DNA of 64,000 bases from Pseudomonadota bacterium (GCA_023399375.1 JAEWPX010000030.1:66774-130773), one strand, 5' to 3'. Counted from the first letter of the stretch, positions 52,015 to 61,115 are shown. The notes: a model not told the origin generated them from the letters alone. Program-made: numbers and translations.

Positions 52015-54210
52015 ATGTGTAACAATTTGGTTGTTTCACTTGTTATGTCCCCATGGTGGGGGCGGGAATGTCCTCCACTATCCATATCCCTTCTTGGTGG
52101 GAACCTTCGGAACAAAGGATATAAAACACATCTTTTCGATCTGAATAATTATTTTTATCATAAAGTTCCATCTCAGTATAAGGATTTTTGGGATCAAGAA
52201 AAATTTTCACTTTGGACAAACAAGGAATCTGTTGAGAATCTGTTGCTGGAAATTGATAAAGAAATATCCAGCGCTATAGATGCCATTGTAGCGACAAAGA
52301 GTCATGTAGTCGGATTCTCGGGTCTATTGTCAACAATCGTATTTAGCTTGAATATTGCACAAAAAATTAAAAGAAGGTCTTCAGATTGCAAGATTGTCTT
52401 TGGCGGACCTGCTATAAACAAAGATAGCGCTCCTGAATTTTTGGCAGAGTATGATTTTGTTGACGCTTTGATTTTTAAAGAAGGCGACGAGACCTTGCCT
52501 GAAGCTTTGCGGGATATTGCGGAAACTGGAAAGTTTAAGAAAATACCAGGTTTAATGTTTAAGGAAAACGGGGAGATTATTGATGGAGGACTGCGTACAC
52601 CATTAAAAAATCTAGATGATATTCCTTTTGCCGATTATTCAGATTACGATCTTTCCACTTACGCAAATCCATTGCGACTCGACACATTTAGCAGCCGTAG
52701 CTGTGTAAACAAATGTCATTACTGCGACGAAAGTCTGTATTTTGAACGTTACAGATTTCGCTCTGGGAAAAACATATTCAATGAGATTGTTTATCACCTG
52801 GAGCACCATCCACAAGTAAAAGAATTTAATTTCAGTGATTCGATGCTTAATGGATCTATAAAATCAATTCGTGAATTTTGCGACAACATCATCTCTCATA
52901 ACATTAAAATATCATGGGGTGGGCAGGCTATTGTCCGCAAGGAAATGACTCCTGAGCTTTTAAGATTAATGCGTAGTGCTGGCTGTGTATTTCTTGGTTA
53001 TGGAGTTGAAAGTGGTTCTGATTCTGTATTGAAAAGTATGAATAAAAAATTATCTAGTGCTGCACTAGCATCGCAAGTTTTGCATGACACTCACGAAGCA
53101 GGCATTCGAGCATATGCTAATTTTATGTTTGGTTATCCAACAGAAACTGAAAAAGATTTTCTTGAAACACTAAAATTTATTAAAGACAACGCGGAATGGA
53201 TCGATGGAGTTTCTCCAGCGCAGGCGTTTATGGTTTTACTGAAAGATACTTATTTGCAAAAAAATTTATTGAAATTTAATATTAACCCACACGCTCATTC
53301 AATATATTGGAAAACTCAAGACGGATTAAACACCTATCCTGTACGATTTAAACGTTACGAGTTATTTTGTAGGCTTTGCCATGAGCTAGAGCTTGATGGC
53401 ATTGGCGTTTTGAATGAACGGACAGACAAATATATTTCTCTTGGTGCTTATTATGAGCATGAGAATGATTTCGAAATGGCCTATGAGTGTTATTTTACTG
53501 ACTTATTGAAACATGGATATAACAAAAGTTCATTAACGCATTTCATGTCTTGTTGTGAGCAACTTAACAGGACAGAAGAAGGACAATCTCTCCTCGATAT
53601 TTTTAATTTTGGAAATCCGCAGTCCGGCAATAATAGTGAAAATTATTTTGAAAATATTCCGCTAAGAAGCAACGACCAGAATTGGTTGAAAGGGATTGCG
53701 CGCGAGTGGGCAACTGCACTTTTAGCTACAAATTCAGTTCAGATGCGCAACGAACTTACTGTCGGGCGTTATATAGAATTTGTAGATGGCACTGTTCGTT
53801 TGATAACAGCGGTACAAGAAAATGGTAACGCTTTGATTGTCTTTCTCAATGGCAACCCACTAAATGGTAAAATCATTGGATTCCCAAACAAGTTCAACGT
53901 TCGGAATTTGAATTATTTTGGAACGGACTCAGATACTTCTGAACTTGGCGCTTACTCTTTTGTACCCTGCACTGATCAGAATTGGCTTAATGGAGTGGCA
54001 AAAGATTGGGCAAATGCTTTTTTTACCCCGGCAAGCGAAAATGCCATTCGCGCCCTGCTCCCAGGGCGAATGGTCGTCTTCTGTGATGGTGAAAAAAGAC
54101 AAATAGTATCTACATCTATTGACGACAAGCATCTCATTGTTTTTGTTACTGGTCATCCGCTTGATGGGGGAACAATCGGATACCCTAGAGTTTTCAAGGT
54201 TATGAATTGA
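52015..54210 (+). CDS. Radical SAM enzyme with two copies of an unnamed C-terminal domain
   Basis: A 731-residue protein. The first 200 residues are a B12-domain-like part (SISLLGGNLRNKGYKTHLF, KIVFGGPAINKD, IFKEGDETLPEAL). The radical SAM core has CVNKCHYC, FNFSDSMLNGSI, GGQAIVRKEMTPELL and GYGVESGSDSVLKSM. A helical segment with a TPR-like pair follows (LGAYYEHENDFEMAYECYF). Residues 552-631 and 652-731 are two copies of one domain (NWLxG, GRxxxFxDG, LIVFxxGxPLxG, IGxPxxFxV). It is a close paralogue of the next gene and a further one of the 25.5-kb gene. Function unknown; a glycan or its carrier is the inferred target. GC is low. Confidence 0.85.
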   Translation: MCNNLVVSLVMSPWWGRECPPLSISLLGGNLRNKGYKTHLFDLNNYFYHKVPSQYKDFWDQEKFSLWTNKESVENLLLEIDKEISSAIDAIVATKSHVVGFSGLLSTIVFSLNIAQKIKRRSSDCKIVFGGPAINKDSAPEFLAEYDFVDALIFKEGDETLPEALRDIAETGKFKKIPGLMFKENGEIIDGGLRTPLKNLDDIPFADYSDYDLSTYANPLRLDTFSSRSCVNKCHYCDESLYFERYRFRSGKNIFNEIVYHLEHHPQVKEFNFSDSMLNGSIKSIREFCDNIISHNIKISWGGQAIVRKEMTPELLRLMRSAGCVFLGYGVESGSDSVLKSMNKKLSSAALASQVLHDTHEAGIRAYANFMFGYPTETEKDFLETLKFIKDNAEWIDGVSPAQAFMVLLKDTYLQKNLLKFNINPHAHSIYWKTQDGLNTYPVRFKRYELFCRLCHELELDGIGVLNERTDKYISLGAYYEHENDFEMAYECYFTDLLKHGYNKSSLTHFMSCCEQLNRTEEGQSLLDIFNFGNPQSGNNSENYFENIPLRSNDQNWLKGIAREWATALLATNSVQMRNELTVGRYIEFVDGTVRLITAVQENGNALIVFLNGNPLNGKIIGFPNKFNVRNLNYFGTDSDTSELGAYSFVPCTDQNWLNGVAKDWANAFFTPASENAIRALLPGRMVVFCDGEKRQIVSTSIDDKHLIVFVTGHPLDGGTIGYPRVFKVMN

Positions 54211-54480
54211 ATTTTTCCTCTGTTTAACACAAATCTGAAGTAATAGAGCATCAATTTGAACAACTTCAATAGCGTTCACCAACGATTCATTTTCTCTAAT
54301 ACTAACGCTACCAAATGCAAAACTACGATTTCTGTATTTATCACAACAAGTTTCGCAAAGGCCAACTGGCACCCATAACGACATGAGTGACAACTGAATT
54401 CTAACTTAACTTTGCCGCGGATCTGTCCAGACAACTGGGACCGCCACAACTCTTTAGACTGGTTAAAGATGAGGATTCCC

Positions 54481-56430
54481 ATGTCAGCAGATGATTGCAT
54501 GCTTACATCGATAGATTTTGATAGTTTCAAGGATACGTTTGATAGCGTATTTCCTCATTCTACGACTAGTCCTGAAAATTTGCGTCAACCTGATATCATT
54601 CTTGTCCAAGCACCAGGCTGGGGCGTCAATACACCGCCATTGGCCTTGGCAATGCTTTCCGCTTTCGCTCGAAATCGTGGATTCAAAGTACTCCCTTTGG
54701 ATCTTAATCTCGAATTTTATACGCTTCGTCCCGATGAATACAAATTGAATTGGGAGATGGAACAGTCATTATGGTTTTGGAGTACTCAGGCGAGCGTATG
54801 TTCCATGCTTGAATATTTTTCTGATAAAATAAACGATTTTATTAAAATAGTCCTGACCTCCAAGGCAACAACCATTGGGTTTACCGTTTATGAATCATCG
54901 CTCCTTGTCACGCTGGAGTTAGCTCGACGGTTGAAATCTCTCCGTCCAGAGTTGGTCATTATCTTGGGGGGGCCGCACGTAAGTCGCAATATGTGCGGAC
55001 CTCAATTAATTCTTGACAAAAACATCGACGTTATCGCCCTGGGGGAAGGCGAGAACACCCTTGTTCAAATTCTAGATTATTTGAAAGCAGGACGCGACTT
55101 AAGAGACTGCCCTGGCCTCCTTCTTTGCGTGGACGGAGCGGTTTTCGATACTGGCGACCGAGAACTGATACATAACTTAGATGATTTGCCTCCTCCCGAT
55201 TTCAGTGATTTTTCTTTCCCGAATTATCGCATCCCGAATCGCCTTCCTCTCATGGGAAGCAGAGGCTGTCCAAATCATTGCATTTATTGTAACGAGCGTC
55301 CTTTTTGGAGAAAATTTCGCTCTAGATCGGCGGAGTCTATTTTTTTAGAAATACATAGCCAAATACAACGCTACCCATTCCTCAATTTTGTTGAATTCCA
55401 AGACAGCTTGGTTAATGGGAAAATCAGTGTACTTGAAAAATTTGCAGAGCTATTGCTCGAAAGCAGGTTAAAAATTCAATGGACTGGCCAAGCTGTCATT
55501 AGAAAAGAAATGACGCTGGATTTATTGCTTAAACTCAAACATTCCGGCTGTGTATGCTTAGCCTATGGACTGGAAACACCTTCGCCAACATTGATGCGAT
55601 TTATTGGTAAATACCTATCAAAAGGGGCAGATATAAATGAATTAGCCAAAGCGCATGGGCAGTCTGGTCTTGGTGCAGTCTACAATATCATGTTCGGATT
55701 ACCCGGCGAGACGGAAGAAGATTCTTTTTCTGTGTTGGAATTCTTGAGATTCAACCATCATTACGGGATCGTTGTTAATCCAAGTGCCTGCTTTTGCGCT
55801 TTTTCAGCAGGAACATATGGATATGAATCTCCAGACAGCTATGGTATCGATCTTTCCAACGGCACCCTCTATTGGGAAACCAAAGACGGCCTCAATACAT
55901 ATGTTACACGCCTCAAGCGGTTCGAGGATTTTTGTCGTCTTGTTGCAGAACTTGGGATTGATACAACATATCCTGCAACGCATTTGCTTGACAGAAACAG
56001 ATCTCTGGGCCGATACTACGAAATGAAGAATAACCACAGAATGGCGGCATTGTATTATAAGGCTTGGCTTCAAGAGCATCCGGATGACCATGAAATCAAG
56101 AACTCATTTGAGAGAATATCTCCATTGAACCTGCAAGCGGCGGCAAACCCAACAATCTACCACTTAATAGACGCCTCTGACAAAAATTGGCTCAATGGTG
56201 TTTCAAGAAATGACTCAGCTTTCTTTGTCTTTTATTCCGAAACCGCAGCGTCAGATCTGAAGACTGGCAGACAGGTTATTTTTGCAGACGGTACGAAAAG
56301 GACAATTACAAGCACAATGGAAAATCAGAAAACTCTCATTGTATATCTCGACGGCCCCCCTTTGGATGGCGGCCTCGTAGGCTACCCTGCTGCGGTCAGG
56401 GTCGTTGAAGAAGATTTACCAACAGTGTAA
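54481..56430 (+). CDS. Radical SAM enzyme with one copy of the unnamed C-terminal domain
   Basis: A 649-residue paralogue of the gene before it. The N-terminal B12-like domain has QAPGWGVNTPPLALAML, VIILGGPHVSR and ALGEGENTLVQIL; the core has CPNHCIYC, VEFQDSLVNGKI, GQAVIRKEMTLDLL and FGLPGETEEDSF. The helical part has LGRYYEMKNNHRMAALYYKAW, and residues 565-644 are the same C-terminal domain (DKNWLNGV, TGRQVIFADG, LIVYLDGPPLDGGLVGYP). AGGA 7 bases before ATG 54481 decides the start. The 270 bases between it and the previous gene hold no clear gene. Both enzymes probably act on related substrates, perhaps in turn. Confidence 0.85.
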   Translation: MSADDCMLTSIDFDSFKDTFDSVFPHSTTSPENLRQPDIILVQAPGWGVNTPPLALAMLSAFARNRGFKVLPLDLNLEFYTLRPDEYKLNWEMEQSLWFWSTQASVCSMLEYFSDKINDFIKIVLTSKATTIGFTVYESSLLVTLELARRLKSLRPELVIILGGPHVSRNMCGPQLILDKNIDVIALGEGENTLVQILDYLKAGRDLRDCPGLLLCVDGAVFDTGDRELIHNLDDLPPPDFSDFSFPNYRIPNRLPLMGSRGCPNHCIYCNERPFWRKFRSRSAESIFLEIHSQIQRYPFLNFVEFQDSLVNGKISVLEKFAELLLESRLKIQWTGQAVIRKEMTLDLLLKLKHSGCVCLAYGLETPSPTLMRFIGKYLSKGADINELAKAHGQSGLGAVYNIMFGLPGETEEDSFSVLEFLRFNHHYGIVVNPSACFCAFSAGTYGYESPDSYGIDLSNGTLYWETKDGLNTYVTRLKRFEDFCRLVAELGIDTTYPATHLLDRNRSLGRYYEMKNNHRMAALYYKAWLQEHPDDHEIKNSFERISPLNLQAAANPTIYHLIDASDKNWLNGVSRNDSAFFVFYSETAASDLKTGRQVIFADGTKRTITSTMENQKTLIVYLDGPPLDGGLVGYPAAVRVVEEDLPTV

Positions 56431-56482
56431 TATTTAACATTAAAAGCCGAACACGTCTGATATACATTATTCTACTCCATCC

Positions 56483-58141
56483 ATGCGTATCCTCGTTTAC
56501 TGCGATGACCCCTGCTACGGCGGCACGGCCGTCAATGCCAATCTGTTGGCGCCAGGATTCGCCGACCACGGCTGGTCAGTAGGACTGGCGTCCAGCCTTG
56601 AAGTCACCGGCATCCGGAACGACATCCTCTTTGTGCCATTGGACTACAATACCCAACTGTTGCGCCATAAAAACCTAGCAAGCCGCAACGAGTCCGAATC
56701 GGCCTTTTTAGCGTTTCGACCAGATCTCGTTTTCTTTTGTGATAGCGGCCCCGAGGCAAACCTTGCGGCCAAAGCCGTCTGCCTGGATTGGGGCGTGCCT
56801 TACGTCGTGATGGTCAATTATGTCGCGACAGGTCAGGCCGAGAACATGGAGCCATGGTTGCGGAGGGAAGTGACGCGAACTCTCGGAGCAGCCCTGTTTG
56901 TCGTGGCCGTCTCTTCGGAAAACCTTTTGTTGTTGCACCGGGACTACGGCATCCTTTCACACCGTTCGTGCGTCATTTATAATGGCCGGCCGCCGGAATG
57001 GTTCGCCTCCCCCGCTCCAGGCCGACGCGAGGCCTTGCGCCGGACACTGGGGCTTGGTCCACACGATATTCTCTTTCTCACCGTAGCCCGCTACGAACCG
57101 CGAAAAGGCTACCGTTATCTTCTCGAAGCGGCTCGAGCCGTACGGAACGCGCCATTGTCGCAGCGCCCGTTGTTTGCCTGGATAGGACAATCCCTGGCCG
57201 ACGGGGAAGAACAATTGCGCCTGGCCGTGGAGTTGGCAGAACTCGAGGCCACTGTGACGGTGCTTGGCGAACGTTCGGACATCCGCGACTGGATGGCGGC
57301 TGCGGACGTCTTTGTGCTGCCTTCCGAGGCAGAGGGCATGCCGCTTTGCTTGATTGAAGCCATGGGACAAGCCCTGCCTGTTGTGGCCAGCGGCATAAGC
57401 GGCGTGCCCGAGCTGGTTGGCGAAGCGGGAATTTTGCTTCCCGACCCTAGGCCCGCCCCCCGCGCCATGGTCACCGCCCTGGCCCATTCCCTGGTTGCAT
57501 TGGCCGCTGATCCGGCTTTGCGCCGCGACCTGGGACGGGCTGGTCAGGAGCGAGTCCGGCTGCATTTTACAGCCGAAACCATGCTTGCATCCTACACGGC
57601 GTTGTTAAAAAATTTGGAGCAGGCCATATCCGCCGCCCGCCCAGACTGGTCTCGGCTGGCCGAGCGCCCGCTGTCGCACACGGTTTCTCCGGGTCGAACC
57701 ATCGCTTGGGGCCGGGATGAAAGCTGCGTGGAGTACCTCAAGGAAGGTTGGGGGCATGGCGAAAACACGGGGCGTTGGACCATTGGCGACCGGGCGCGAC
57801 TCGTCTTGGCCCTCCCGCCGGAACTTCAGGCGGGGTTTGTGTTGTCTTTTGAGGCCGGCGCCTTTTTGGGGGCAGACGACGCCGCTCCCCTGACCACCTC
57901 GATTACGGTGAACGGCCAACTGACCGGCTATCTCAACTGGAGCGGCTCGGCAGCGCCACGATGGGTGGAACTTGCCGTGATGCCTGTGGGAGCGACCTGG
58001 CCACGGGTTGAAGTGGTGCTGCATATTCACGGGGCGAGTTCTCCGGCCAGCCATGGTCTGTCTGGAGATATGCGCCTGCTCGGTTTGTGGCTGACGCAGG
58101 TCCGCCTTGACCCCTTCCCCCGAACGGAGGGCGCGTCATGA
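56483..58141 (+). CDS. GT4 glycosyltransferase with C-terminal beta-sandwich
   Basis: A 552-residue protein. Residues 1-380 are a GT4 enzyme (DPCYGGTAVNANLLAPGFADH, FLTVARYEPRKGYRYLLEA, and the donor motif PSEAEGMPLCLIEAMGQALPVV with its two glutamates). Residues 400-550 are a separate strand-rich module (EGWGHGENTGRWTIGDRARL, LSGDMRLLGLWLTQVRLDP) that resembles the tail of the GT39-type protein at 3.2 kb and may bind sugar. GC content returns to that of the right flank here. The next gene overlaps in ATGA, so the two are coupled. Confidence 0.88.
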   Translation: MRILVYCDDPCYGGTAVNANLLAPGFADHGWSVGLASSLEVTGIRNDILFVPLDYNTQLLRHKNLASRNESESAFLAFRPDLVFFCDSGPEANLAAKAVCLDWGVPYVVMVNYVATGQAENMEPWLRREVTRTLGAALFVVAVSSENLLLLHRDYGILSHRSCVIYNGRPPEWFASPAPGRREALRRTLGLGPHDILFLTVARYEPRKGYRYLLEAARAVRNAPLSQRPLFAWIGQSLADGEEQLRLAVELAELEATVTVLGERSDIRDWMAAADVFVLPSEAEGMPLCLIEAMGQALPVVASGISGVPELVGEAGILLPDPRPAPRAMVTALAHSLVALAADPALRRDLGRAGQERVRLHFTAETMLASYTALLKNLEQAISAARPDWSRLAERPLSHTVSPGRTIAWGRDESCVEYLKEGWGHGENTGRWTIGDRARLVLALPPELQAGFVLSFEAGAFLGADDAAPLTTSITVNGQLTGYLNWSGSAAPRWVELAVMPVGATWPRVEVVLHIHGASSPASHGLSGDMRLLGLWLTQVRLDPFPRTEGAS

Positions 58142-59523
58142 GGGGACAAGGCCCTCCATTGGTTTCCGTCTTGGTTCCCTGTCACAATCACGCCCCGTTC
58201 GTACGCGACCGGCTTGTCTCCATTGCCGCACAAACCATGCCCCGGTTCGAGGTGGTTTTTATTGACGACGGTTCGACGGACCAAAGTTTTGAAGCCGCGT
58301 GCGGCCTTACCAATGATTCCCGTTTCCGCTTCCTGCGCGCCCCCAAGCCGACCGGCAATCCATTTGCCGCCTGGCGACTGGGCATGGAGGAGGTTCGAGC
58401 GCCATTTGTCTGGATCGCCGAATCCGATGATGCCTGTGGCCCTGATTTCCTGGCATTGTTGTTGGAAAAATTCCAACGTCACGACGGCCTCGGTATGGCC
58501 TATTGCCAGTCGATGGAAATTGATGCCGCAGGCTGCGAATGGACAACCCTGCGGGGTCACACGGACGCCATTGATTCCGAGCGTTGGCTGACCGACTATG
58601 TGGCCGAAGGACGACAGGAATGCCGAGAGGCGCTTTTTTTCCGCAACACGATCCCAAATGCCAGCGCCTGTCTATTTCGCGCCGACGCGTTGCGCCCAGC
58701 CCTGGCCGCCACGAACGGATTCTCTTTGTGCGGTGATTGGGCGGCTTATGTCGACCTGTTGCTGTCCGACTGGCGCATCGCCTTTGCCGCCACTCCCTGC
58801 AACCGCTACCGCCGTCACGACGGCACCCGGCGTCAGGCCATGCTCGCTCAGGGAGTGGAAATAATGGAAGGGCTTCAGGTCAAGCAGGCGATCAAGACGA
58901 CCGTGGAACCGGAAGCGGCGGCGGTATCCTTGTCTGCGGCGCTCACACTGGACTTGCTCCTCCACATGGTCGGCAGGGTCGGCCCCATGACGGCAAGCAC
59001 CTGGTTCGACGACGGCGCGTTGCTGACCGCCATGACCAATTTTGATTCGCTGTTTTGGTCTACCCTGATCGGAGCGTCCGCCAACCGTTGGTTCTGGCTC
59101 GACGTACTGGGAGAACGCGGGCCCTTTTTGGATCCCGTGCGAACGGTGTGCAATTTCGCGCCGAATGTCCCGACCACGTTGACCGTACGCCTCCCCACCA
59201 GACAGGTGCGCATTGCCGTGTCACGCGCGCCCGGACTTTTCTTTATCGAGCGAATGCTCTTTACCGATGCAGGCACGGGGCGGGAGTTGGCGGCATATAC
59301 CGGAGATGGACTGCACCGTGTGGGAATGGCCGGAAGTTGTCTGGCCCTCTCTAGGAAGAACGGGCTGCTGCTGTATGTGTTTGGGAACGATGCCGTGCTC
59401 ATCCCCCCCGTCGCCGGCAGGACAGGTGAAGTGGTCCTCTCGCTGACGCTGACAGGGTACAGCCTGGTAATGGATACAGCACCAGCCGACGCCGCCTGCG
59501 CCGCGTGGTCTGCGCCAATTTAG
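58138..59523 (+). CDS. GT2 glycosyltransferase with extra C-terminal domain
   Basis: A 461-residue protein. Residues 1 to about 240 are a GT-A domain: SVLVPCHNHAPFVRDRLVS, VVFIDDGSTDQSF, VWIAESDDACGPDF, GDWAAYVDLLL. The WIxESDD block is also in the GT2 half of the repeat protein at 40.3 kb. The remaining 220 residues are a helical segment followed by a strand-rich tail I cannot name. Its ATG overlaps the GT4 stop, so both are translated together. Confidence 0.83.
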   Translation: MRGQGPPLVSVLVPCHNHAPFVRDRLVSIAAQTMPRFEVVFIDDGSTDQSFEAACGLTNDSRFRFLRAPKPTGNPFAAWRLGMEEVRAPFVWIAESDDACGPDFLALLLEKFQRHDGLGMAYCQSMEIDAAGCEWTTLRGHTDAIDSERWLTDYVAEGRQECREALFFRNTIPNASACLFRADALRPALAATNGFSLCGDWAAYVDLLLSDWRIAFAATPCNRYRRHDGTRRQAMLAQGVEIMEGLQVKQAIKTTVEPEAAAVSLSAALTLDLLLHMVGRVGPMTASTWFDDGALLTAMTNFDSLFWSTLIGASANRWFWLDVLGERGPFLDPVRTVCNFAPNVPTTLTVRLPTRQVRIAVSRAPGLFFIERMLFTDAGTGRELAAYTGDGLHRVGMAGSCLALSRKNGLLLYVFGNDAVLIPPVAGRTGEVVLSLTLTGYSLVMDTAPADAACAAWSAPI

Positions 59524-59592
59524 GGTATACCCCAACATGATGTCAGCACGACGCCGGGAACAACGTCAGGATAAGGCTTAATTTCTATTTTC

Positions 59593-59621
59593 TTGACAGA
59601 TGTTTCCCATGACCATAGAGT
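59593..59621 (+). promoter_or_regulatory. Promoter of the serine recombinase gene
   Basis: A perfect TTGACA (59593-59598), 17 bases, then TAGAGT (59616-59621, four of six to consensus). The transcript would start about 25 bases before ATG 59652. The TTTTCT-GACA string occurs twice in this region (around 59589 and 59622), possible recombinase binding sites, but they are too short to be sure. Confidence 0.5.
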
Positions 59622-59651
59622 CTTTTCTGACATTTTCGCCAGGGAGGCCCC

Positions 59652-60212
59652 ATGCTGGGACAGCGCATCGGCTACGTCCGCGTCAGCAGCCTGGACCAGA
59701 ACCCCGCCAGGCAGCTCGAACACGTCGCCGTGGACCGCATCTTCGTCGACGCCGCCTCGGGCCGGGACGCCAGACGGCCGCAGCTCGAGGCCCTGCTCGC
59801 CTTCGCTCGCGAGGGCGACACCGTGGTCGTACACAGCATGGACCGCCTGGCGCGAAACCTCGACGACCTGCGCCGCCTGGTGCAGGACCTCACGCGCCGC
59901 GGCGCGCGCATCGAATTCGTGAAGGAAGGGCTGACGTTCACCGACGAGGACTCGCCCATGGCCAACCTGATGCTTTCGGTGATGGGCGCGTTCGCCGAGT
60001 TCGAGCGGGCGCTCATTCGGGAGCGGCAGCGCGAGGGCATCGAGCTGGCCAAACGCCGCGGCGTCTACCGGGGCCGGGCCAAGGCGCTTTCGCCGCAGCG
60101 CGCGGACGAACTGCGCGCCCGCGCCGCGGCCGGCGAGAAAAAGGCGGCGCTCGCCCGCGAATTCGGCATCAGCCGCGAGACGCTCTACCAGTACCTCAGG
60201 CGCGCCGACTGA
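59652..60212 (+). CDS. Serine recombinase/resolvase (Tn3-resolvase family)
   Basis: A 186-residue recombinase of normal length. IGYVRVSSLDQNPARQ carries the nucleophile serine (S12), VVHSMDRLARNLDDL the catalytic arginines, and AREFGISRETLYQYLR the C-terminal helix-turn-helix. It has everything needed for site-specific recombination between two res-type sites. No Tn3-type transposase gene lies nearby, so it is either a leftover of a transposon or a stand-alone resolvase or inversion enzyme. GGGAGG is well placed before ATG 59652. It converges with the small membrane protein gene, overlapping its end by 17 bases. Confidence 0.92.
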   Translation: MLGQRIGYVRVSSLDQNPARQLEHVAVDRIFVDAASGRDARRPQLEALLAFAREGDTVVVHSMDRLARNLDDLRRLVQDLTRRGARIEFVKEGLTFTDEDSPMANLMLSVMGAFAEFERALIRERQREGIELAKRRGVYRGRAKALSPQRADELRARAAAGEKKAALAREFGISRETLYQYLRRAD

Positions 60213-60684
60213 CGGACGCGCGCCGCCGCCACTCCACCAGCGCGATGCACGCCAGAAGCGGCGCGATGGCGACAACGGCCTGGTCCGGCCAGAAAAGCCC
60301 CAGCTGCAGCGTCTTCCAGGAAAACGGGAACAGCCAGAACTCGCCCGCGTCGCCCAGGTCGCGCTGGAGGATATCCAGGGCGTAGTGCAGCGCCGCGCCC
60401 GCGACCAGCCAGGCGAAATACCGCTGCCGGCGTGCCTCGGGCAGAAACAGCACCAGGACATACGCGACGAGCAGCACCGGCACGGGCTGGTGCATGGCCG
60501 CAAGCATGTGCAGCGCGGCGGGAGAGGACGCCAGCACCCCGGGCGCGCGCGAGACCAGGTCCGGCAGGCAGCCGCCCACATAGAAAAGCGCTGCGTCCGC
60601 CTCGGGCAGCTCCCTGGCGCGCCGCGTCTCGACGCCGCGGCGCGCCAGATGCGTGGCGCACAGGTGGGTGAAAAGATCCGGCAC
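60196..60684 (-). CDS. YdjM-like membrane-bound putative metal-dependent hydrolase
   Basis: A 162-residue protein with about four hydrophobic spans. MPDLFTHLCATHLARRG at the start, VGGCLPDL, LHMLAAMHQPVPVLL and AALHYALDILQRDL keep the histidine/aspartate pattern of YdjM/DUF457-type inner membrane hydrolases. The function of the family is unclear; roles in phospholipid or wall metabolism have been guessed. I prefer the GTG at 60684, just after the stop of the upstream gene, because MPDLFTH fits the family; a GTG at 60705 would overlap it. Confidence 0.65.
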   Translation of the reverse strand: MPDLFTHLCATHLARRGVETRRARELPEADAALFYVGGCLPDLVSRAPGVLASSPAALHMLAAMHQPVPVLLVAYVLVLFLPEARRQRYFAWLVAGAALHYALDILQRDLGDAGEFWLFPFSWKTLQLGLFWPDQAVVAIAPLLACIALVEWRRRASVSRRA

Positions 60685-60686
60685 CC

Positions 60687-61115
60687 TCAAAACCCCCCGC
60701 GCCACCAGACCCGGAAAAGGAGCGCGGCAACGACGAGCGCCGCCGCAAGCGAACCCCCAATTTTGACGCTTCGCTCCAGATACACGTGCACGGCCACGGC
60801 CTCAAAACGGTCCGGGGCGTGGAAGACGGCCTCGACATCGGCGTACTTGCCCGGGGCAAGCTTCGGGAACGCGCCCGAAAAGCGCACGCCGCCGCCGGAG
60901 CCCGCCGTGAAGGCGTCCGGGAAAACGGCCATGATGCGCGCCGGGCCGGCGACCAGCGTTCGGCCGTCGCAGCGCCCGGGATGGGCCAGGCAGTCGCCCG
61001 GGCTCGCGCAGCGCCAGTGGTCGGACGTGGCCGCATAGGCCCCGAGCCCGGCGAGCAGGAGCAACGCGGCAAGGAGCTTGGCAAAGCGGGCACGGTCGGA
61101 AAAAAGGATGCACAT
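60687..61115 (-). CDS. Small membrane protein, unrecognised
   Basis: A 142-residue protein with an N-terminal hydrophobic span (about residues 12-28) followed by an exported domain with two cysteines (HWRCASPGDC) and a strand-rich core, then a C-terminal membrane span. This suggests a periplasmic domain tethered at both ends. It lies upstream of the YdjM-like gene with only a 2-base gap between stop and start, so they form a pair. I know no family for it. Confidence 0.5.
   Translation of the reverse strand: MCILFSDRARFAKLLAALLLLAGLGAYAATSDHWRCASPGDCLAHPGRCDGRTLVAGPARIMAVFPDAFTAGSGGGVRFSGAFPKLAPGKYADVEAVFHAPDRFEAVAVHVYLERSVKIGGSLAAALVVAALLFRVWWRGGF

Noticed and set aside
54211..54480. Minus-strand frame with paired cysteines (GLCETCCDKYRNR) between the two radical SAM genes
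   Set aside because: It overlaps the end of the radical SAM gene, lacks a ribosome site and matches no family I know; probably chance or a transposase remnant.
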